This document shows positions 16,920-27,156 of a stretch of 64,000 nucleotides of DNA, piece after piece; position 1 is the stretch's first letter; every line of letters begins with the position of its first letter. A model generated the notes under the pieces. It searched no databases and was not told the origin of the DNA. It worked only from the letters and a program-made list of their open reading frames with translations. Made by a program: the position numbers and the translations under genes. Source of the stretch: Pseudomonas putida (GTDB lineage: Bacteria > Pseudomonadota > Gammaproteobacteria > Pseudomonadales > Pseudomonadaceae). The DNA is taken from contig NZ_JANHLC010000002.1 of the NCBI RefSeq assembly GCF_028682395.1, positions 372,001 to 436,000 of the forward strand, read 5' to 3'.

Positions 16920-19900
16920 TTAGTGGAAGTCGCGGCTGCGCACGGTGATATCGGCCAGCATGGGCGACAGGTCCGTCAGCCGCCCGGCAATCAGGTGCCG
17001 GACCTCGCCCTCGACTTCCAGGCGCCCGTCGACCTTGAGCAACTGAGCGCCCACCAACACCTTGCGCTGGCGTTCGGCAAGGTCCCGCCAGACCACCACA
17101 TTCATATTGCCGAACTCATCTTCCAGGGTGACAAAGGTCACCCCGCTGGCCGTGCCCGGGCGCTGTCGCCCGGTGACCAGCCCCACCACACTGACCGGCC
17201 GTCCATGCTCGACACTGGCCAAGTCGCGGGCACTGCGACAGCGCATTGCACGCAGCTGGTCGCGCAGCAACGCCAGCGGATGAGCCCCCAGCGTGGTCCC
17301 GAGCATCGCGTAGTCGGCTTGCAGATTCTCCCCCTGGCTGGGTTTGGGCAACTCGACCACCTGCTCATCCGTACTCGCCAGGCCGGCAAACAACCCCAGC
17401 TGTCGCTGCACCCCGGCCACCGCCCAGCGCGCCTGATGCCGGTGCCCGGCCAGGTGGCGCAAGGCCCCCGCATCAGCCAGGCTTGCCTGGGCCTGGGCGT
17501 CGAGCCCGGCCCGCGCATCGAAGTCGGCCAGGTCATGGAACGGCGCCACCGTGCGCGCCGTCTCGATGCGTCGCGCCGCGTCCTCGCGAAAACCGCGAAT
17601 CATCCGCAACCCCAGGCGAATCGCCGGTTGCGCGCCAGAGATGGGTTCCAGGCTGCACTCCCAGTCACTGGCCTCGACCGCCACCGGGCGAATCTGCAAA
17701 CCGTGGCGCCGGGCATCCTGCAATAACTGGTCGGGGCTATAGAACCCCATGGGCCAGCTGTTGATCAGCGCACAGGTAAAGGCTGCCGGCTCATGGCATT
17801 TGAGCCAGCAACTGGCGTAGGTCAGCAGGGCAAAACTGGCGGCATGGGACTCGGGAAAGCCGTAACTGCCAAAGCCCTTGATCTGCTCGAAAATCTGCGC
17901 GGCGAACTCGCCGCTGTAGCCGTTTTTCAGCATGCCTTGGGTCAGGCGCAGGCGGTGTGGCTCCAACCCACCATGGCGCTTCCAGGCGGCCATGGAACGG
18001 CGCAACTCATCGGCCTCGCCAGGGCTGTAGTCGGCCGCAACAATCGCCATCTGCATCACCTGTTCCTGGAACAGCGGCACCCCCAGGGTGCGTTCGAACA
18101 CCGCCTTGAGCGCGGGCGAGGGATAGTCGATGGGTTCCTCGCCCTTGCGCCGACGCAGATAGGGATGAACCATCCCTCCCTGGATTGGCCCCGGCCGGAC
18201 AATCGCCACCTCGATCACCAGGTCGTAGTAATTCTTCGGCCGCAACCGCGGCAGCATGGACATCTGGGCCCGCGACTCGATCTGGAAGACCCCCACGGTG
18301 TCGGCACGGCCGATCATTTCGTAGGTCGCCGGGTCTTCCTTGGGGATGCTCGCCAGGGTCAGTTCGCGGCCGCGATGACGGGCCAGCAGGTCGAAGGTCC
18401 GGCGCAGCGCGCTGAGCATGCCCAGGGCGAGGATATCGACCTTGAGCAGGCCGACCAGGTCCAGGTCGTCCTTGTCCCACTGAATAATCGTGCGCTCGGC
18501 CATGGCCGCATTTTCCACCGGCACCAGGCTGTCCAGCGGCGCTTCGGAGATGACAAAGCCGCCAGGGTGCTGGGACAGGTGGCGGGGGAAGCCGATCAGT
18601 TGCCCGGTCAACACCAGCACTCGGCGCAGCAACGGGCTCTGCGGATCGAAACCGGCCTCGCGCAGGCGCTCTTCGCTCGGCGGTTCATTGCTCCAGCGGC
18701 CGCAGCAATCGGCCAGGGCATTGACCTGGTCCGGCGGCAGGCCGAGGGCCTTGGCCACATCGCGAATCGCCCCGGCCCCCTGGTAGGTGCTGACCACCGC
18801 CGTCAGCGCGGCCCGATGCCGCCCGTAGCGCTGGAACACATACTGGATCACTTCCTCGCGGCGCTCGTGCTCGAAATCCACATCGATATCCGGCGGTTCG
18901 TTACGTTCGCGCGACAGAAAACGCTCGAACAACATGCTCGACAGCGACGGGTCGATGGCCGTGATGCCCAGGGCATAACACACCGCCGAATTGGCCGCCG
19001 ACCCCCGGCCCTGGCAGAGGATGCCCTGGCGCCGGGCAAAGTCGACGATATCGTGCACGGTCAAAAAATAGCTGTCGTATGCCAGCTCGGCGATCAGCGT
19101 CAATTCCTTCTCGATCAACTCGCGCACAGCGACACTTTCCCCCGCTGGCCAGCGGCGGCGCAGGCCCTCTTCGGTCAGGTGACGCAGCCACGTGGCTGGG
19201 GTCTGGCCGGCCGGCACCAGCTCGCGGGGGTACTGGTAGCGCAACTGGCTCAGGTCGAAGGTGCAGCGCCGGGCAATCACCAGGGTTTCGTCGAGCAAGG
19301 GCTGCGGATAGAGCCGGCCCAGGGTCTCACGGCTACGCAAATGCCGCTCGCCATTGGCGAACAACCGCAGACCAGCCTCGGCCACCGGCAGATGATGACG
19401 GATAGCCGTTATGGTGTCCTGCAGAGCCCGACGGCCGCGCACATGCATATGCACATCGCCACTGGCCACCGCGCCAAGGCCCAGGCGGGCGGCCAGGGCC
19501 GACCCGTTGGCCAGGCGCGCGTCATCGTCCTGGCCATGGTGCAGTTCGATCGCCAGCCACACTCGGGCGGCCAGCACCGAGCTGAGCCATTGCCCGTGCT
19601 CCACACAGGCCTGCGGGCCCGGCAGCCAGAGCGCCAGCAACCCGGGCAAAGGCTCGGCGAAATCTTCGCGCAATAACCGGTACTGGCCTTTGGGCGCGCG
19701 GCGCCGGGCCCGGGTAATCAACCGGCAAAGCCCCTGGTAGCCCTCAAGATTTTCCACCAGCAGCACCAGCTTGGGGCCGTTCTCGACCTGCATTTCACTG
19801 CCGACAATCAACGCCACGCCGGCGGCCCGGGCCGCCTGCCAGGCGCGGACGATACCGGCCAGGGTGCATTCATCGGTCACCGCCAGGGCCTGGTAACCCT

Positions 19901-19997
19901 CGTCCCGGGCCCGCTCGAACAACTCGACGGCGCTGGAGGCGCCACGCTGAAAGCTGAAGTTGGACAGGCAATGCAACTCGGCATACTCCGGCCTCAT
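16920..19997 (-). CDS. dnaE2: Error-prone DNA polymerase III alpha subunit DnaE2
   Basis: This protein of about 1,025 residues is a C-family DNA polymerase of the DnaE2 (ImuC) type. It begins with a PHP domain ([16 protein letters not shown] onward), followed by the polymerase core (including [17 protein letters not shown] and the acidic [10 protein letters not shown]) and a helix-hairpin-helix/OB-fold end. It lacks the long C-terminal tail of replicative DnaE. DnaE2 carries out translesion synthesis with ImuB after DNA damage. The ATG at 19997 overlaps the imuB stop in ATGA, so it is co-translated as the last gene of the lexA2-imuA-imuB-dnaE2 operon. Confidence 0.94.
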   Translation of the reverse strand: MRPEYAELHCLSNFSFQRGASSAVELFERARDEGYQALAVTDECTLAGIVRAWQAARAAGVALIVGSEMQVENGPKLVLLVENLEGYQGLCRLITRARRRAPKGQYRLLREDFAEPLPGLLALWLPGPQACVEHGQWLSSVLAARVWLAIELHHGQDDDARLANGSALAARLGLGAVASGDVHMHVRGRRALQDTITAIRHHLPVAEAGLRLFANGERHLRSRETLGRLYPQPLLDETLVIARRCTFDLSQLRYQYPRELVPAGQTPATWLRHLTEEGLRRRWPAGESVAVRELIEKELTLIAELAYDSYFLTVHDIVDFARRQGILCQGRGSAANSAVCYALGITAIDPSLSSMLFERFLSRERNEPPDIDVDFEHERREEVIQYVFQRYGRHRAALTAVVSTYQGAGAIRDVAKALGLPPDQVNALADCCGRWSNEPPSEERLREAGFDPQSPLLRRVLVLTGQLIGFPRHLSQHPGGFVISEAPLDSLVPVENAAMAERTIIQWDKDDLDLVGLLKVDILALGMLSALRRTFDLLARHRGRELTLASIPKEDPATYEMIGRADTVGVFQIESRAQMSMLPRLRPKNYYDLVIEVAIVRPGPIQGGMVHPYLRRRKGEEPIDYPSPALKAVFERTLGVPLFQEQVMQMAIVAADYSPGEADELRRSMAAWKRHGGLEPHRLRLTQGMLKNGYSGEFAAQIFEQIKGFGSYGFPESHAASFALLTYASCWLKCHEPAAFTCALINSWPMGFYSPDQLLQDARRHGLQIRPVAVEASDWECSLEPISGAQPAIRLGLRMIRGFREDAARRIETARTVAPFHDLADFDARAGLDAQAQASLADAGALRHLAGHRHQARWAVAGVQRQLGLFAGLASTDEQVVELPKPSQGENLQADYAMLGTTLGAHPLALLRDQLRAMRCRSARDLASVEHGRPVSVVGLVTGRQRPGTASGVTFVTLEDEFGNMNVVVWRDLAERQRKVLVGAQLLKVDGRLEVEGEVRHLIAGRLTDLSPMLADITVRSRDFH

Positions 19998-21409
19998 GCG
20001 AACCAGCCCTGCAACAGCAAGGGCCCCTCCTCGCCCACGGCGCGATAGGCCCACCCCTGCTGGCCGGTGGCGGTCTGCACCAGGAAATAGTCGCGACGGA
20101 TATCACCACCGTCCCACCACCCCGACTCGATACGCTCCGGGCCCTGCAACACGCGCACGCTCGACGCCGCCAGGGCCACCGGCTCCGCCAGCAACCAGCC
20201 AGGACGGCGCACATCCCCCGCGGGCGGGCCGGACAAATGCCCGGCCGCCGATTGCCAGGTGTACTCCGGACGATGATCCGCCTGCCAACCCACGCTGCGC
20301 ACCGCCTCGTCGCCCAGCCGAGCGCGCAAGCGCTCACGCAGTTGCTCCCAGGGCAGCGATTGCTGCGGGCGTTCCTCGAACAATTGCCGATGTTGCGGGA
20401 CAAAGCGTGGCAAGTCCGCCGCCTGCAAACCAAATGCCCGTACCGGGGCGCCGACCTGAATCTGCTCCAGGCGCCCGCGCGCCAGCTCAAACAACAGGCC
20501 CGGCTCACGCTCGGCGCTCAGCAGGCCGACCGGGACCCGCGTCGGCTCACACTGGGCATGTTCGAGCAGCAGCTCGAAGCGCTGCACACCGCTGTCGCGC
20601 CCGGCCAGAAACGCCGCCAGATCAGCGGTAAGACGGCGCAGGGGAAACAGCAACGCCTGATGCGACAGCACATCGAAATTCAGTTCGATCCGCGCCTCAA
20701 AGCGCTCCGGCGGTTGATAGAACTCCAGGGGCAATGGCCGCAGCCCGCGCAACTGATCGAGATGCTCCAGCACCCGCGGTTCAAAGCGCCGGGCCAGGGC
20801 CTCGCGCGGCAGCGCCAGCAGTTGCTGTACCGTGCGCAGGCCCATGCGCGCCAGGGCCGTGGCCACCGTGGGTACCAGCCCGCTGCGTGCGATCGGCAAA
20901 GCCTGCACATGCGCCAGCAAGCTGGCCGGGTCTGCCACGGCCAAACCGTCGTGGACATTGGCCAGGGCCCGCGCCGCAGCCGGATTGGGTGCGGCCACGA
21001 TGCGATGGCGAAACCCCAGTTGCGTCAGTTCTTCGCGCAAGCGCGCTTGTAACGGCGGCCAGGGCCCGAACAGGCCCAGGCTCGACTCGATCTCGAACAC
21101 CAGCGCCCGGGGATAGCGCAAGCTGACCTGGGAGCTGTAGCGGTAGGCCCAGGCCGCCAGAAACTGCTGCCAACGTTCGATCTCGGCCGGCTCATAGTCA
21201 ACCCAGGCAAAGTCCCGGCTGATGGCCTGGGCGGCCGCTAATGACTGCCCGGGGCGCAGGCCCAGGTCCCGAGCCGCGCTATTGACGGTCTGCACGACCC
21301 GACGCTGCGCAGGACCGCTGAGCAGCGCCAGCGGCGTGTCTGGTTCCGGGCGAGTACGCAGCACACCATCGAGGGCCAGTTGAGGGAAGACGATACACAC
21401 CCAGCGCAT
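19994..21409 (-). CDS. imuB: ImuB, catalytically inactive Y-family polymerase
   Basis: This 471-residue protein is a Y-family polymerase relative that serves as the adaptor of the mutasome. The N-terminus [14 protein letters not shown] takes the place of the active DxDxF-type motif of DinB, consistent with loss of polymerase activity. The middle part keeps the Y-family little-finger and helix-hairpin-helix regions (about 165-330), and the C-terminal tail presumably binds the beta clamp and DnaE2. The start at 21409 is chosen because it begins the conserved domain; the longer frame overlaps imuA. It lies seven bases after imuA and overlaps dnaE2. Confidence 0.92.
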   Translation of the reverse strand: MRWVCIVFPQLALDGVLRTRPEPDTPLALLSGPAQRRVVQTVNSAARDLGLRPGQSLAAAQAISRDFAWVDYEPAEIERWQQFLAAWAYRYSSQVSLRYPRALVFEIESSLGLFGPWPPLQARLREELTQLGFRHRIVAAPNPAAARALANVHDGLAVADPASLLAHVQALPIARSGLVPTVATALARMGLRTVQQLLALPREALARRFEPRVLEHLDQLRGLRPLPLEFYQPPERFEARIELNFDVLSHQALLFPLRRLTADLAAFLAGRDSGVQRFELLLEHAQCEPTRVPVGLLSAEREPGLLFELARGRLEQIQVGAPVRAFGLQAADLPRFVPQHRQLFEERPQQSLPWEQLRERLRARLGDEAVRSVGWQADHRPEYTWQSAAGHLSGPPAGDVRRPGWLLAEPVALAASSVRVLQGPERIESGWWDGGDIRRDYFLVQTATGQQGWAYRAVGEEGPLLLQGWFA

Positions 21410-21416
21410 GCCAACC

Positions 21417-22034
21417 TCAATGCCTGGCGTCGAAGGCGATGGGCGCACCATGGGCCAGCCCGCCCCGGCACTTGAGCACCCGCAATCGGGACGGGCTCGC
21501 CTCCACGGCAATGCGCAGCGCAGCCGGTGACGGGTTGCACGCCTCGGCGAGCGCGCGATAGACAAAGGCCAGGGTCTGGCCGCTCTCGGCGGCCACTTGC
21601 AACCGCCGCAGGGCGCGGTCATCGGCCTGGCGCGGCCAGCACAGCACCGCGCCGCAACTGCCCGAACGCAGGCACTGCTCGGCCGACCAGAGGATATCCA
21701 GGCCACGCGCCTGGACCAGCGACAGATACCGCAGATCGACACCCGCACGGGACCAGGCCTGGGGATAGGGAATATGGGGCGGCGCGACCAACACCACGCG
21801 CTCACCGGCCTGGGTCAGACGTGCCAACGTTGGCCAGACCAGATGCAATTCGCCCACGCCTTCGTCGGCCTGCAAAATCTCGGTCAGCGCCGCTGGCGGC
21901 CAACCCCCGCTAGGCAGCACGGCGTCGAGTTGGGCATGGCCGCTGGGCTGGGCACTGGCCGGAGCCGGCGCGGGCCGCCCCTTCCAGACCCGGCGCTGAT
22001 CGAGCAGCGCCTCCAGGGCAATCACGGCGCCCAT
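21417..22034 (-). CDS. imuA: ImuA, RecA/SulA-like translesion accessory protein
   Basis: This 205-residue protein belongs to the ImuA (SulA-like) family of damage-inducible proteins with a RecA-like fold. Conserved parts include LDAVLPSGGWPPAALTEIL near residue 36 and the GELHLVWPTLARL core that follows. ImuA is needed for ImuB/DnaE2 mutagenesis and interacts with RecA. The ATG at 22034 shares its first base with the lexA2 stop codon (TGATG), giving tight coupling. The gene order lexA2-imuA-imuB-dnaE2 is the standard Pseudomonas cassette. Confidence 0.92.
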   Translation of the reverse strand: MGAVIALEALLDQRRVWKGRPAPAPASAQPSGHAQLDAVLPSGGWPPAALTEILQADEGVGELHLVWPTLARLTQAGERVVLVAPPHIPYPQAWSRAGVDLRYLSLVQARGLDILWSAEQCLRSGSCGAVLCWPRQADDRALRRLQVAAESGQTLAFVYRALAEACNPSPAALRIAVEASPSRLRVLKCRGGLAHGAPIAFDARH

Positions 22035-22651
22035 CAGTGAGGCCTGACCAGGCCGCAAAACACCCCTTCGATGGCCAGGTCCTGATCGGGCTGCACGACA
22101 ATCGGCGCATACGCCGGGTTGCGCGACAGCAAATGCACCACCTCGGCCTCGCGCTGAAACCGCTTGATGGTGACTTCACCTTCCAGGCGAGCCACGACGA
22201 TCTGCCCATTCTCGGCCACGGGGGTGCGCCGCACGGCGACCAGGTCCCCATCGAGAATGCCGTCGCCGATCATCGAGTCGCCGCGCACCCGCAGCAGGTA
22301 ATCGGGCGTGCGGGAAAACAGCCCCGGATCGATCAACAACCGGTCGTGCACCTCGGCATCAACGCCCAGCGGCATGCCCGCCGCCACGCGCCCCAGCACC
22401 GGGATCTCCAGCAGCTCGGGCCGCGCCGGCTGGTTAAGCAGGCGAATGCCGCGCGCCTGGTGCGCATTGACCTCGATATATCCCGCCTCGGTCAGCGCGA
22501 CCACGTGCTTGCGTGCCACGCTGCGCGAGGCAAAACCAAAGGCCTCGGCGATTTCGGCGAGGCTCGGGGGCTGGCCCTTATCGGCGATGCGTTCGCGGAT
22601 AAAGTTCAGGATGGCGCTACGGCGGGGCGTTAGATTCGTCATGGAGTACAT
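22034..22651 (-). CDS. lexA2: LexA2 SOS repressor
   Basis: This 205-residue protein is a LexA repressor. It has a winged helix DNA-binding domain (residues 1-70), the autocleavage bond A91-G92 in VLGRVAAGMPL, and the catalytic dyad S126 in GDSMIGDG and K163 in VTIKRF. It is the second LexA of Pseudomonas, which controls the linked imuA-imuB-dnaE2 genes rather than the general SOS regulon. The start at 22651 (MYSM) is preferred because AGAGGAG lies five bases upstream; the alternative ATG at 22642 has no such site. Its own operator overlaps the ribosome site and first codons. Confidence 0.93.
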   Translation of the reverse strand: MYSMTNLTPRRSAILNFIRERIADKGQPPSLAEIAEAFGFASRSVARKHVVALTEAGYIEVNAHQARGIRLLNQPARPELLEIPVLGRVAAGMPLGVDAEVHDRLLIDPGLFSRTPDYLLRVRGDSMIGDGILDGDLVAVRRTPVAENGQIVVARLEGEVTIKRFQREAEVVHLLSRNPAYAPIVVQPDQDLAIEGVFCGLVRPH

Positions 22652-22660
22652 TTGTACTCC
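22643..22660. promoter_or_regulatory. LexA2 operator overlapping the lexA2 start
   Basis: GGAGTACA-TT-TGTACTCC is an 18-bp site with perfect 8-bp arms. It contains GTAC-N4-GTAC, which resembles the GTAC-N4-GTGC site described for P. putida LexA2. It spans the Shine-Dalgarno sequence and the start codon at 22651. Confidence 0.85.
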
Positions 22661-22825
22661 TCTAGGATTTTTCTTACAAGAACCGCTAGTCGACTGCCTG
22701 TTTGCTCAGCATTTGGACGGCATTCTCCGCCCTGGGATTAATCTTAAATTGCTATCAGAACGCCATTTTCAGCGTGCAGCGACTTCCGTACACTGCGCCG
22801 TTCAAGGAATAGAGGGGACGTCACC

Positions 22826-23611
22826 ATGCACACCACCACCCGCTGGGCCTGGGCCGCAGCCAGCCTGCTGGCCGCCGCCACCGGCCATGCCACCAGCGCA
22901 CAGGACGATCCCCTCCTGGATACCCCCGCCACCGCCACCACTGCGCCCGAGGCCAGCGCCCGGGGCATTCTGCGGGCGCGGGACCAGGCCACGCTGTCCA
23001 GCGAACTGGCCGGGCGCATCGTCGAGATGCCCTTCAGCGACGGCCAGACTTTCAACAAGGGCGATGTACTGGTGCGCTTCGATTGCAGCGGCTACCAGGC
23101 CCAGTTGAATGCGTCCCAGGCTGCCGCCCGGGCCACCAGCGAAGAGCTCAAGCACAACAAGCAGCTGGCAGCGCTCAACTCGGTCGGACGGTTCGAGGTT
23201 GCACTGGCCGAAGCCAAGCAGGCCCAGGCCCAGGCCGAATCCCAGGTCTACCAGGTGCAGGTGCGCCGTTGCAGCGTGACCGCGCCGTTCAATGGCCAGG
23301 TGGTGCAGCGCAAGGTCCAGCCCCATGAAAGCGTGGCCAGTGGCACACCGCTGCTGGAGATTGTCGACAACCGCACCCTGGAGGTTCGCCTATTGGTGCC
23401 CTCCAGCTGGCAGGGTCGGCTCAAGCCGGGCGAGCACTTCAGCTTTATCCCCGATGAAACCGGGCAACCCCTGCAAGTCGAGATCAAGCGTCTGGGCGCA
23501 CGTATCGACGAGGGCAGCCAGACCCTGCTGCTGATCGGCAGCCTGCCCGCCGGCACCCAAGGCTTGCTGGCCGGCATGAGCGGCAGCGCACGTTTCACCC
23601 CCACGCCATGA
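22826..23611 (+). CDS. Periplasmic adaptor protein (HlyD/RND adaptor type)
   Basis: This 261-residue protein has a signal peptide (about residues 1-25, ending near GHATSA). It shows the two half-lipoyl motifs of membrane-fusion proteins, one around LSSELAGRIVEMPFSDGQ (about 58-75) and one around VTAPFNGQVVQRKVQPHE (about 152-170). Between them is a short alanine/glutamine-rich coiled hairpin, followed by a beta-barrel part. It is shorter than classic HlyD or AcrA. Its stop overlaps the next adaptor gene in ATGA, and it opens a five-gene cluster with an M50 protease-adaptor, a large surface protein and a TolC protein. A GAGGGG ribosome site precedes the ATG. Its role is inferred as part of a trans-envelope conduit. 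Confidence 0.8.
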   Translation: MHTTTRWAWAAASLLAAATGHATSAQDDPLLDTPATATTAPEASARGILRARDQATLSSELAGRIVEMPFSDGQTFNKGDVLVRFDCSGYQAQLNASQAAARATSEELKHNKQLAALNSVGRFEVALAEAKQAQAQAESQVYQVQVRRCSVTAPFNGQVVQRKVQPHESVASGTPLLEIVDNRTLEVRLLVPSSWQGRLKPGEHFSFIPDETGQPLQVEIKRLGARIDEGSQTLLLIGSLPAGTQGLLAGMSGSARFTPTP

Positions 23612-24927
23612 CAGCCCAGGCGCCAGGGCTGGCTCAGCAGGTCTTCGCCCAGTTCCTCGCACTGGAACAGCAGGCCCGCGCTGCCACCGACATCGACAGC
23701 CTGGCCTATGCCATGGTCAACAATGCCCAGCGTCTGTTCGGCTATCGCCATGGCGCCCTGCTGATTGCCGGCAAGGTCCGCGCACTAACCGGCATCAGCG
23801 TGGTCGAGCCCAACGCGCCCTTTGTCGCCTTTGTCGAGCATGCCGCCCAGCAGTTGCTGGCCCAAGGGCGCTCGGCCCAGGCCCAGGTCGTCGATGCCCA
23901 TTCACTGGATGTCCAAAGTCAGGCGGACTGGCGTGCGCTGTCCACCGGCTCGGCGTTGTGGCTGCCCCTGCTCGACCGCCGGCAGGAGGCTTTTGGCGGC
24001 CTGTGGATCGCCCGCGAACAGCCCTGGAGCGAAGCCGAGCAGACCCTGTTCACGCAATTGAGCCAGTGCTACGCCCATGCCTGGCAAGCCTTGCAGCCCG
24101 GCAAACCGTGGCGGCTGCGCTGGCCGCGCAAAAAGATTCTCGCCGTGGGCGCCGCAGCCCTACTGGTTCTGCTGGTGCCGATGCGCCAATCGGTGCTGGC
24201 GCCAGCCGAAGTGGTGCCCCTGGGCGGCCAGGTGGTCGCCGCGCCGCTGGACGGGGTGATCGCCGAGTTTCTGGTCAAGCCCAACCAGGCCGTGCGCAAG
24301 GGCGATGTGCTGCTGCGCTTTGACACCACCAGCATCAAGGCCCAGGCCGATGTGGCCGAGCGCACGCTGAATGTCGCCGAAGCCGAGCTCAAGGCCAATG
24401 CCCAACGCGCTTTCGCCGATGCCGATTCCAGTGCGCGGATCGACCTGTTTGCCGCCCGGGTCGAGCAGAAACGCGCCGAACGCGACTACGCCCGCCAGTT
24501 ACTGGCCCGTACCGAAGTGCGCGCCGAACGCGACGGCATTGCCGTGTTCGCCGATGCCCAGCGCTGGACCGGCAAACCGGTGCAGACCGGCGAGCGGCTG
24601 CTGGAAGTCGCCGACCCGTCCCAGGCCCAATTGCGCATCGAATTGGCCGTGGGCGATGCCCTGGACTTCAAGCCGGGCAGCGAAATCAATCTGTTCCTCG
24701 ACAGCGACCCGCTGCACCGTCATGTCGCGCACCTGCAACGCAGCGCCTATGAGGCCGAACAGGTCGCCAGTGGCCAGTTGGCCTATCGCCTGGATGGCGA
24801 GTTCGAGCAGGCGCCACCGCGCATCGGCCTGCGCGGCACCGCCAAACTGTATGGCGAACGCACCGCCCTGGTCCTGTACCTGCTACGCCGGCCACTGGCC
24901 GCGCTGCGCCAGACCGTGGGCCTGTAG
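23608..24927 (+). CDS. GAF domain fused to HlyD-type adaptor
   Basis: This 439-residue protein is an unusual fusion. Residues about 15-165 look like a GAF domain in the cytoplasm (LVNNAQRLFGYRHGALLI-like start, SALWLPLLDRRQEAFGGLWIA end). One membrane helix follows at about 177-192 after a basic stretch RWPRKK. The periplasmic part (about 195-439) has half-lipoyl motifs around VVAAPLDGVIAEFLVKPNQAV and TEVRAERDGIAVFADAQ, with a coiled-coil between. It lies directly between another adaptor gene and the M50-adaptor gene, ending in TAG with the next ATG immediately after. The GAF domain could sense a ligand or protein state that gates export, but this is inference. Confidence 0.8.
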   Translation: MTAQAPGLAQQVFAQFLALEQQARAATDIDSLAYAMVNNAQRLFGYRHGALLIAGKVRALTGISVVEPNAPFVAFVEHAAQQLLAQGRSAQAQVVDAHSLDVQSQADWRALSTGSALWLPLLDRRQEAFGGLWIAREQPWSEAEQTLFTQLSQCYAHAWQALQPGKPWRLRWPRKKILAVGAAALLVLLVPMRQSVLAPAEVVPLGGQVVAAPLDGVIAEFLVKPNQAVRKGDVLLRFDTTSIKAQADVAERTLNVAEAELKANAQRAFADADSSARIDLFAARVEQKRAERDYARQLLARTEVRAERDGIAVFADAQRWTGKPVQTGERLLEVADPSQAQLRIELAVGDALDFKPGSEINLFLDSDPLHRHVAHLQRSAYEAEQVASGQLAYRLDGEFEQAPPRIGLRGTAKLYGERTALVLYLLRRPLAALRQTVGL

Positions 24928-27027
24928 ATGCAACTGCCACCGCTGCGCCCCGACCTGCAACTGTCCGCCGCCAGCCCGGCGCTGGACGGCTCACCCCAAT
25001 GGACCCTGGCCGATCCACTGCGCGGGCGCTACTTCAAGCTTGGCGGCACGGCCATGCGCCTGTTGCGGCACTGGCACCTGGGCGAAGCCAACGCCGTGCT
25101 GCAGGCGGCCAATCGCGAAGCGGGCATGTCCCTGGACGGCAATGATCTGGAAGAACTGCTCAAGTTTGTGCGCAACCACGACCTGGTCGCCGCCCAGGAT
25201 GAAGAACAGCGCGCCAGCTATGCACCCAAGGCCGCCCAGCAGCGCCAGGGTTTCTGGCAGGGACTGCTGCACCAGTACCTGTTTTTCCGCATTCCGTTAT
25301 GGCGCCCCGATGCCTTTCTCGACCGCACCTGGCCCTGGCTCGCACGCTACGGCCCACGTCTGCTGCGCTGGGGCCTACCCATGCTGTTGGGCCTGGGCGG
25401 GTTTCTGGTGGCGCGGGACTGGGAACGCTTTATCGCGACCTTCCCCCATCTGTTCAGCCTCGGCGGCGCCCTGTCCTTCGCCATTGCCTTGACCTTTGCC
25501 AAGCTGTGCCATGAATTCGGCCATGCCTATATGGCCAAGCGCGCAGGTTGTCGGGTCCAGAGCATGGGCCTGGCCTTTATGGTGATGCTGCCGATGTTCT
25601 ACACCGATGTCAGCGATGCCTGGCGGATCAACGACCGCCGCTCGCGGCTGCTGATCGGCGCCGGCGGTGTGATGGCCGAACTGCTGCTGGCCAGTGTCGC
25701 GCTGCTGGCCTGGTCCCTGTTGCCAGATGGCCCGGCGCGCACCGCGGCCTTCATGCTGGCCAGCGCCACCTGGATCACCACCCTGGTGATTAACCTCAAC
25801 CCCTTTATGCGCTTTGACGGCTACTTCCTGATCAGCGACTGGTGGGGCGTGGACAACCTGCAGAACCGCGCTTTCGCCCTGTGCCGCTGGCGCCTGCGCG
25901 AGGCGCTGTTCGGCTATGGCGAACCCATGCCCGAACCCTGGCCGCCGACGCTGCGCCGACGCCTGCTGATCTGGGGCTACGGCTCGTGGCTGTGGCGCGC
26001 GGCGCTGTTTCTGGGGATCGCCCTGGCGGTCTACCACATGTTTTTCAAGCTGCTCGGCGTGTTCCTGATGGCGGTCGAACTGCTGTGGTTTATCGTCCTG
26101 CCGATCTGGCGCGAAGGCCAACAATGGTGGCAGCGCCGCGACCAGGCCCACGCCGGCAATGCGCTGCTGGTCGGCGTGGGGCTGCTGGCCCTGCTGGCCG
26201 TGTTGCTGGTGCCGTGGCGCAGCAGCGTGGACATCCCCGCCCTGCTCGAAGCGTCAGGCAGTACCGCCTTGCATGCGCCGCTGCCGGCCCGGGTCAAGCA
26301 CTTACATGTGCGCGACGGCGAGGTCGTGGCCAGGGATCAACTGCTGCTGGAGCTCGAATCCCCCGACCTAGATGCGCGCATGACGATCATCCGCCATGAA
26401 ATCGCCCTGCTGCAATTGCAGTTGCGCCGCCAGGCCGGGCGCAGCGAGACCATTGCCGATGTCGGCGTGCTGGAGCAGCAACTGGCCCAGTCCCTGGCCG
26501 AATACCGCGGCCAGCAGGCCCAACGCCAACGCCTGCAGTTACGGGCGCCCACCGCCGGAGTGGTGCGCGATCTGCTGCCCAACCTGAGTCCCGGCCGCTG
26601 GCTGGCGCCGCAAAACACCCTCGCCCGGGTGGTCGAGCCCGGTGTGCGCCTGCGCGGCTATTTACAGGAAGAAGCGCTGTGGCGCGTAGAACCGGGCGCC
26701 GAAGGCCGCTTTATCAGCGACGATCCGAGCCGGGCAGCGCCCGCCGTACGCCTGGAAGAAATCGACGCCACCGGCGCCAGCCAGCTGCAATTGCAGGCCC
26801 TGGCGTCCGATCACCAGGGGCCCATTGCCGTACGCCGCAATGCCGCCCGCGAAGCCGAACCGCTGCGCGCGCAATACGGTGTGCACCTGCGCGTGATCGA
26901 CCCGGATGCCGCGGCGCCACAGCAACCCTTGCGCGGCATGGTGGTGCTGCAAGGTCGCGCTGAGTCACTGCTGGGGTTTGTCTGGCGGCGCATGGTGGCG
27001 TTGGGTGTGCGGGAAAGTGGTTTCTGA
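24928..27027 (+). CDS. M50 (site-2 type) metalloprotease fused to HlyD-type adaptor
   Basis: This 699-residue membrane protein combines three parts. The N-terminus (about 1-90) resembles a small PqqD-like winged-helix domain. The middle (about 150-440) has several membrane helices with the zinc motif H195-E-F-G-H199 and the third ligand region NPFMRFDGY with D297, the hallmark of M50 intramembrane proteases. The C-terminal part (about 440-699) is periplasmic, with half-lipoyl segments around LHAPLPARVKHLHVRDGE and LRAPTAGVVRDLLPN. It lies between the GAF-adaptor gene and the giant LEPR-motif protein. By inference it may cleave or release the N-terminal motif of that protein while coupling to the TolC channel. 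Confidence 0.85.
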   Translation: MQLPPLRPDLQLSAASPALDGSPQWTLADPLRGRYFKLGGTAMRLLRHWHLGEANAVLQAANREAGMSLDGNDLEELLKFVRNHDLVAAQDEEQRASYAPKAAQQRQGFWQGLLHQYLFFRIPLWRPDAFLDRTWPWLARYGPRLLRWGLPMLLGLGGFLVARDWERFIATFPHLFSLGGALSFAIALTFAKLCHEFGHAYMAKRAGCRVQSMGLAFMVMLPMFYTDVSDAWRINDRRSRLLIGAGGVMAELLLASVALLAWSLLPDGPARTAAFMLASATWITTLVINLNPFMRFDGYFLISDWWGVDNLQNRAFALCRWRLREALFGYGEPMPEPWPPTLRRRLLIWGYGSWLWRAALFLGIALAVYHMFFKLLGVFLMAVELLWFIVLPIWREGQQWWQRRDQAHAGNALLVGVGLLALLAVLLVPWRSSVDIPALLEASGSTALHAPLPARVKHLHVRDGEVVARDQLLLELESPDLDARMTIIRHEIALLQLQLRRQAGRSETIADVGVLEQQLAQSLAEYRGQQAQRQRLQLRAPTAGVVRDLLPNLSPGRWLAPQNTLARVVEPGVRLRGYLQEEALWRVEPGAEGRFISDDPSRAAPAVRLEEIDATGASQLQLQALASDHQGPIAVRRNAAREAEPLRAQYGVHLRVIDPDAAAPQQPLRGMVVLQGRAESLLGFVWRRMVALGVRESGF

Positions 27028-27156
27028 GCCCTGGTTAATCGATTAAGCCTCAGCCAGGCCGGGTTTTCGATTGCGCCGACATATTTTTTTATGGATAGTT
27101 CACTGAATATTTTGCATGCCCGTATTTCGGCGCGCGCGGTCGACAAGGAGGTTTGC

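Noticed and set aside
24928..27027. Reading the M50 protein as an ABC or RND energy component of the export cluster
   Set aside because: It has HExxH and the M50 aspartate but no Walker motifs and no RND proton-relay region.
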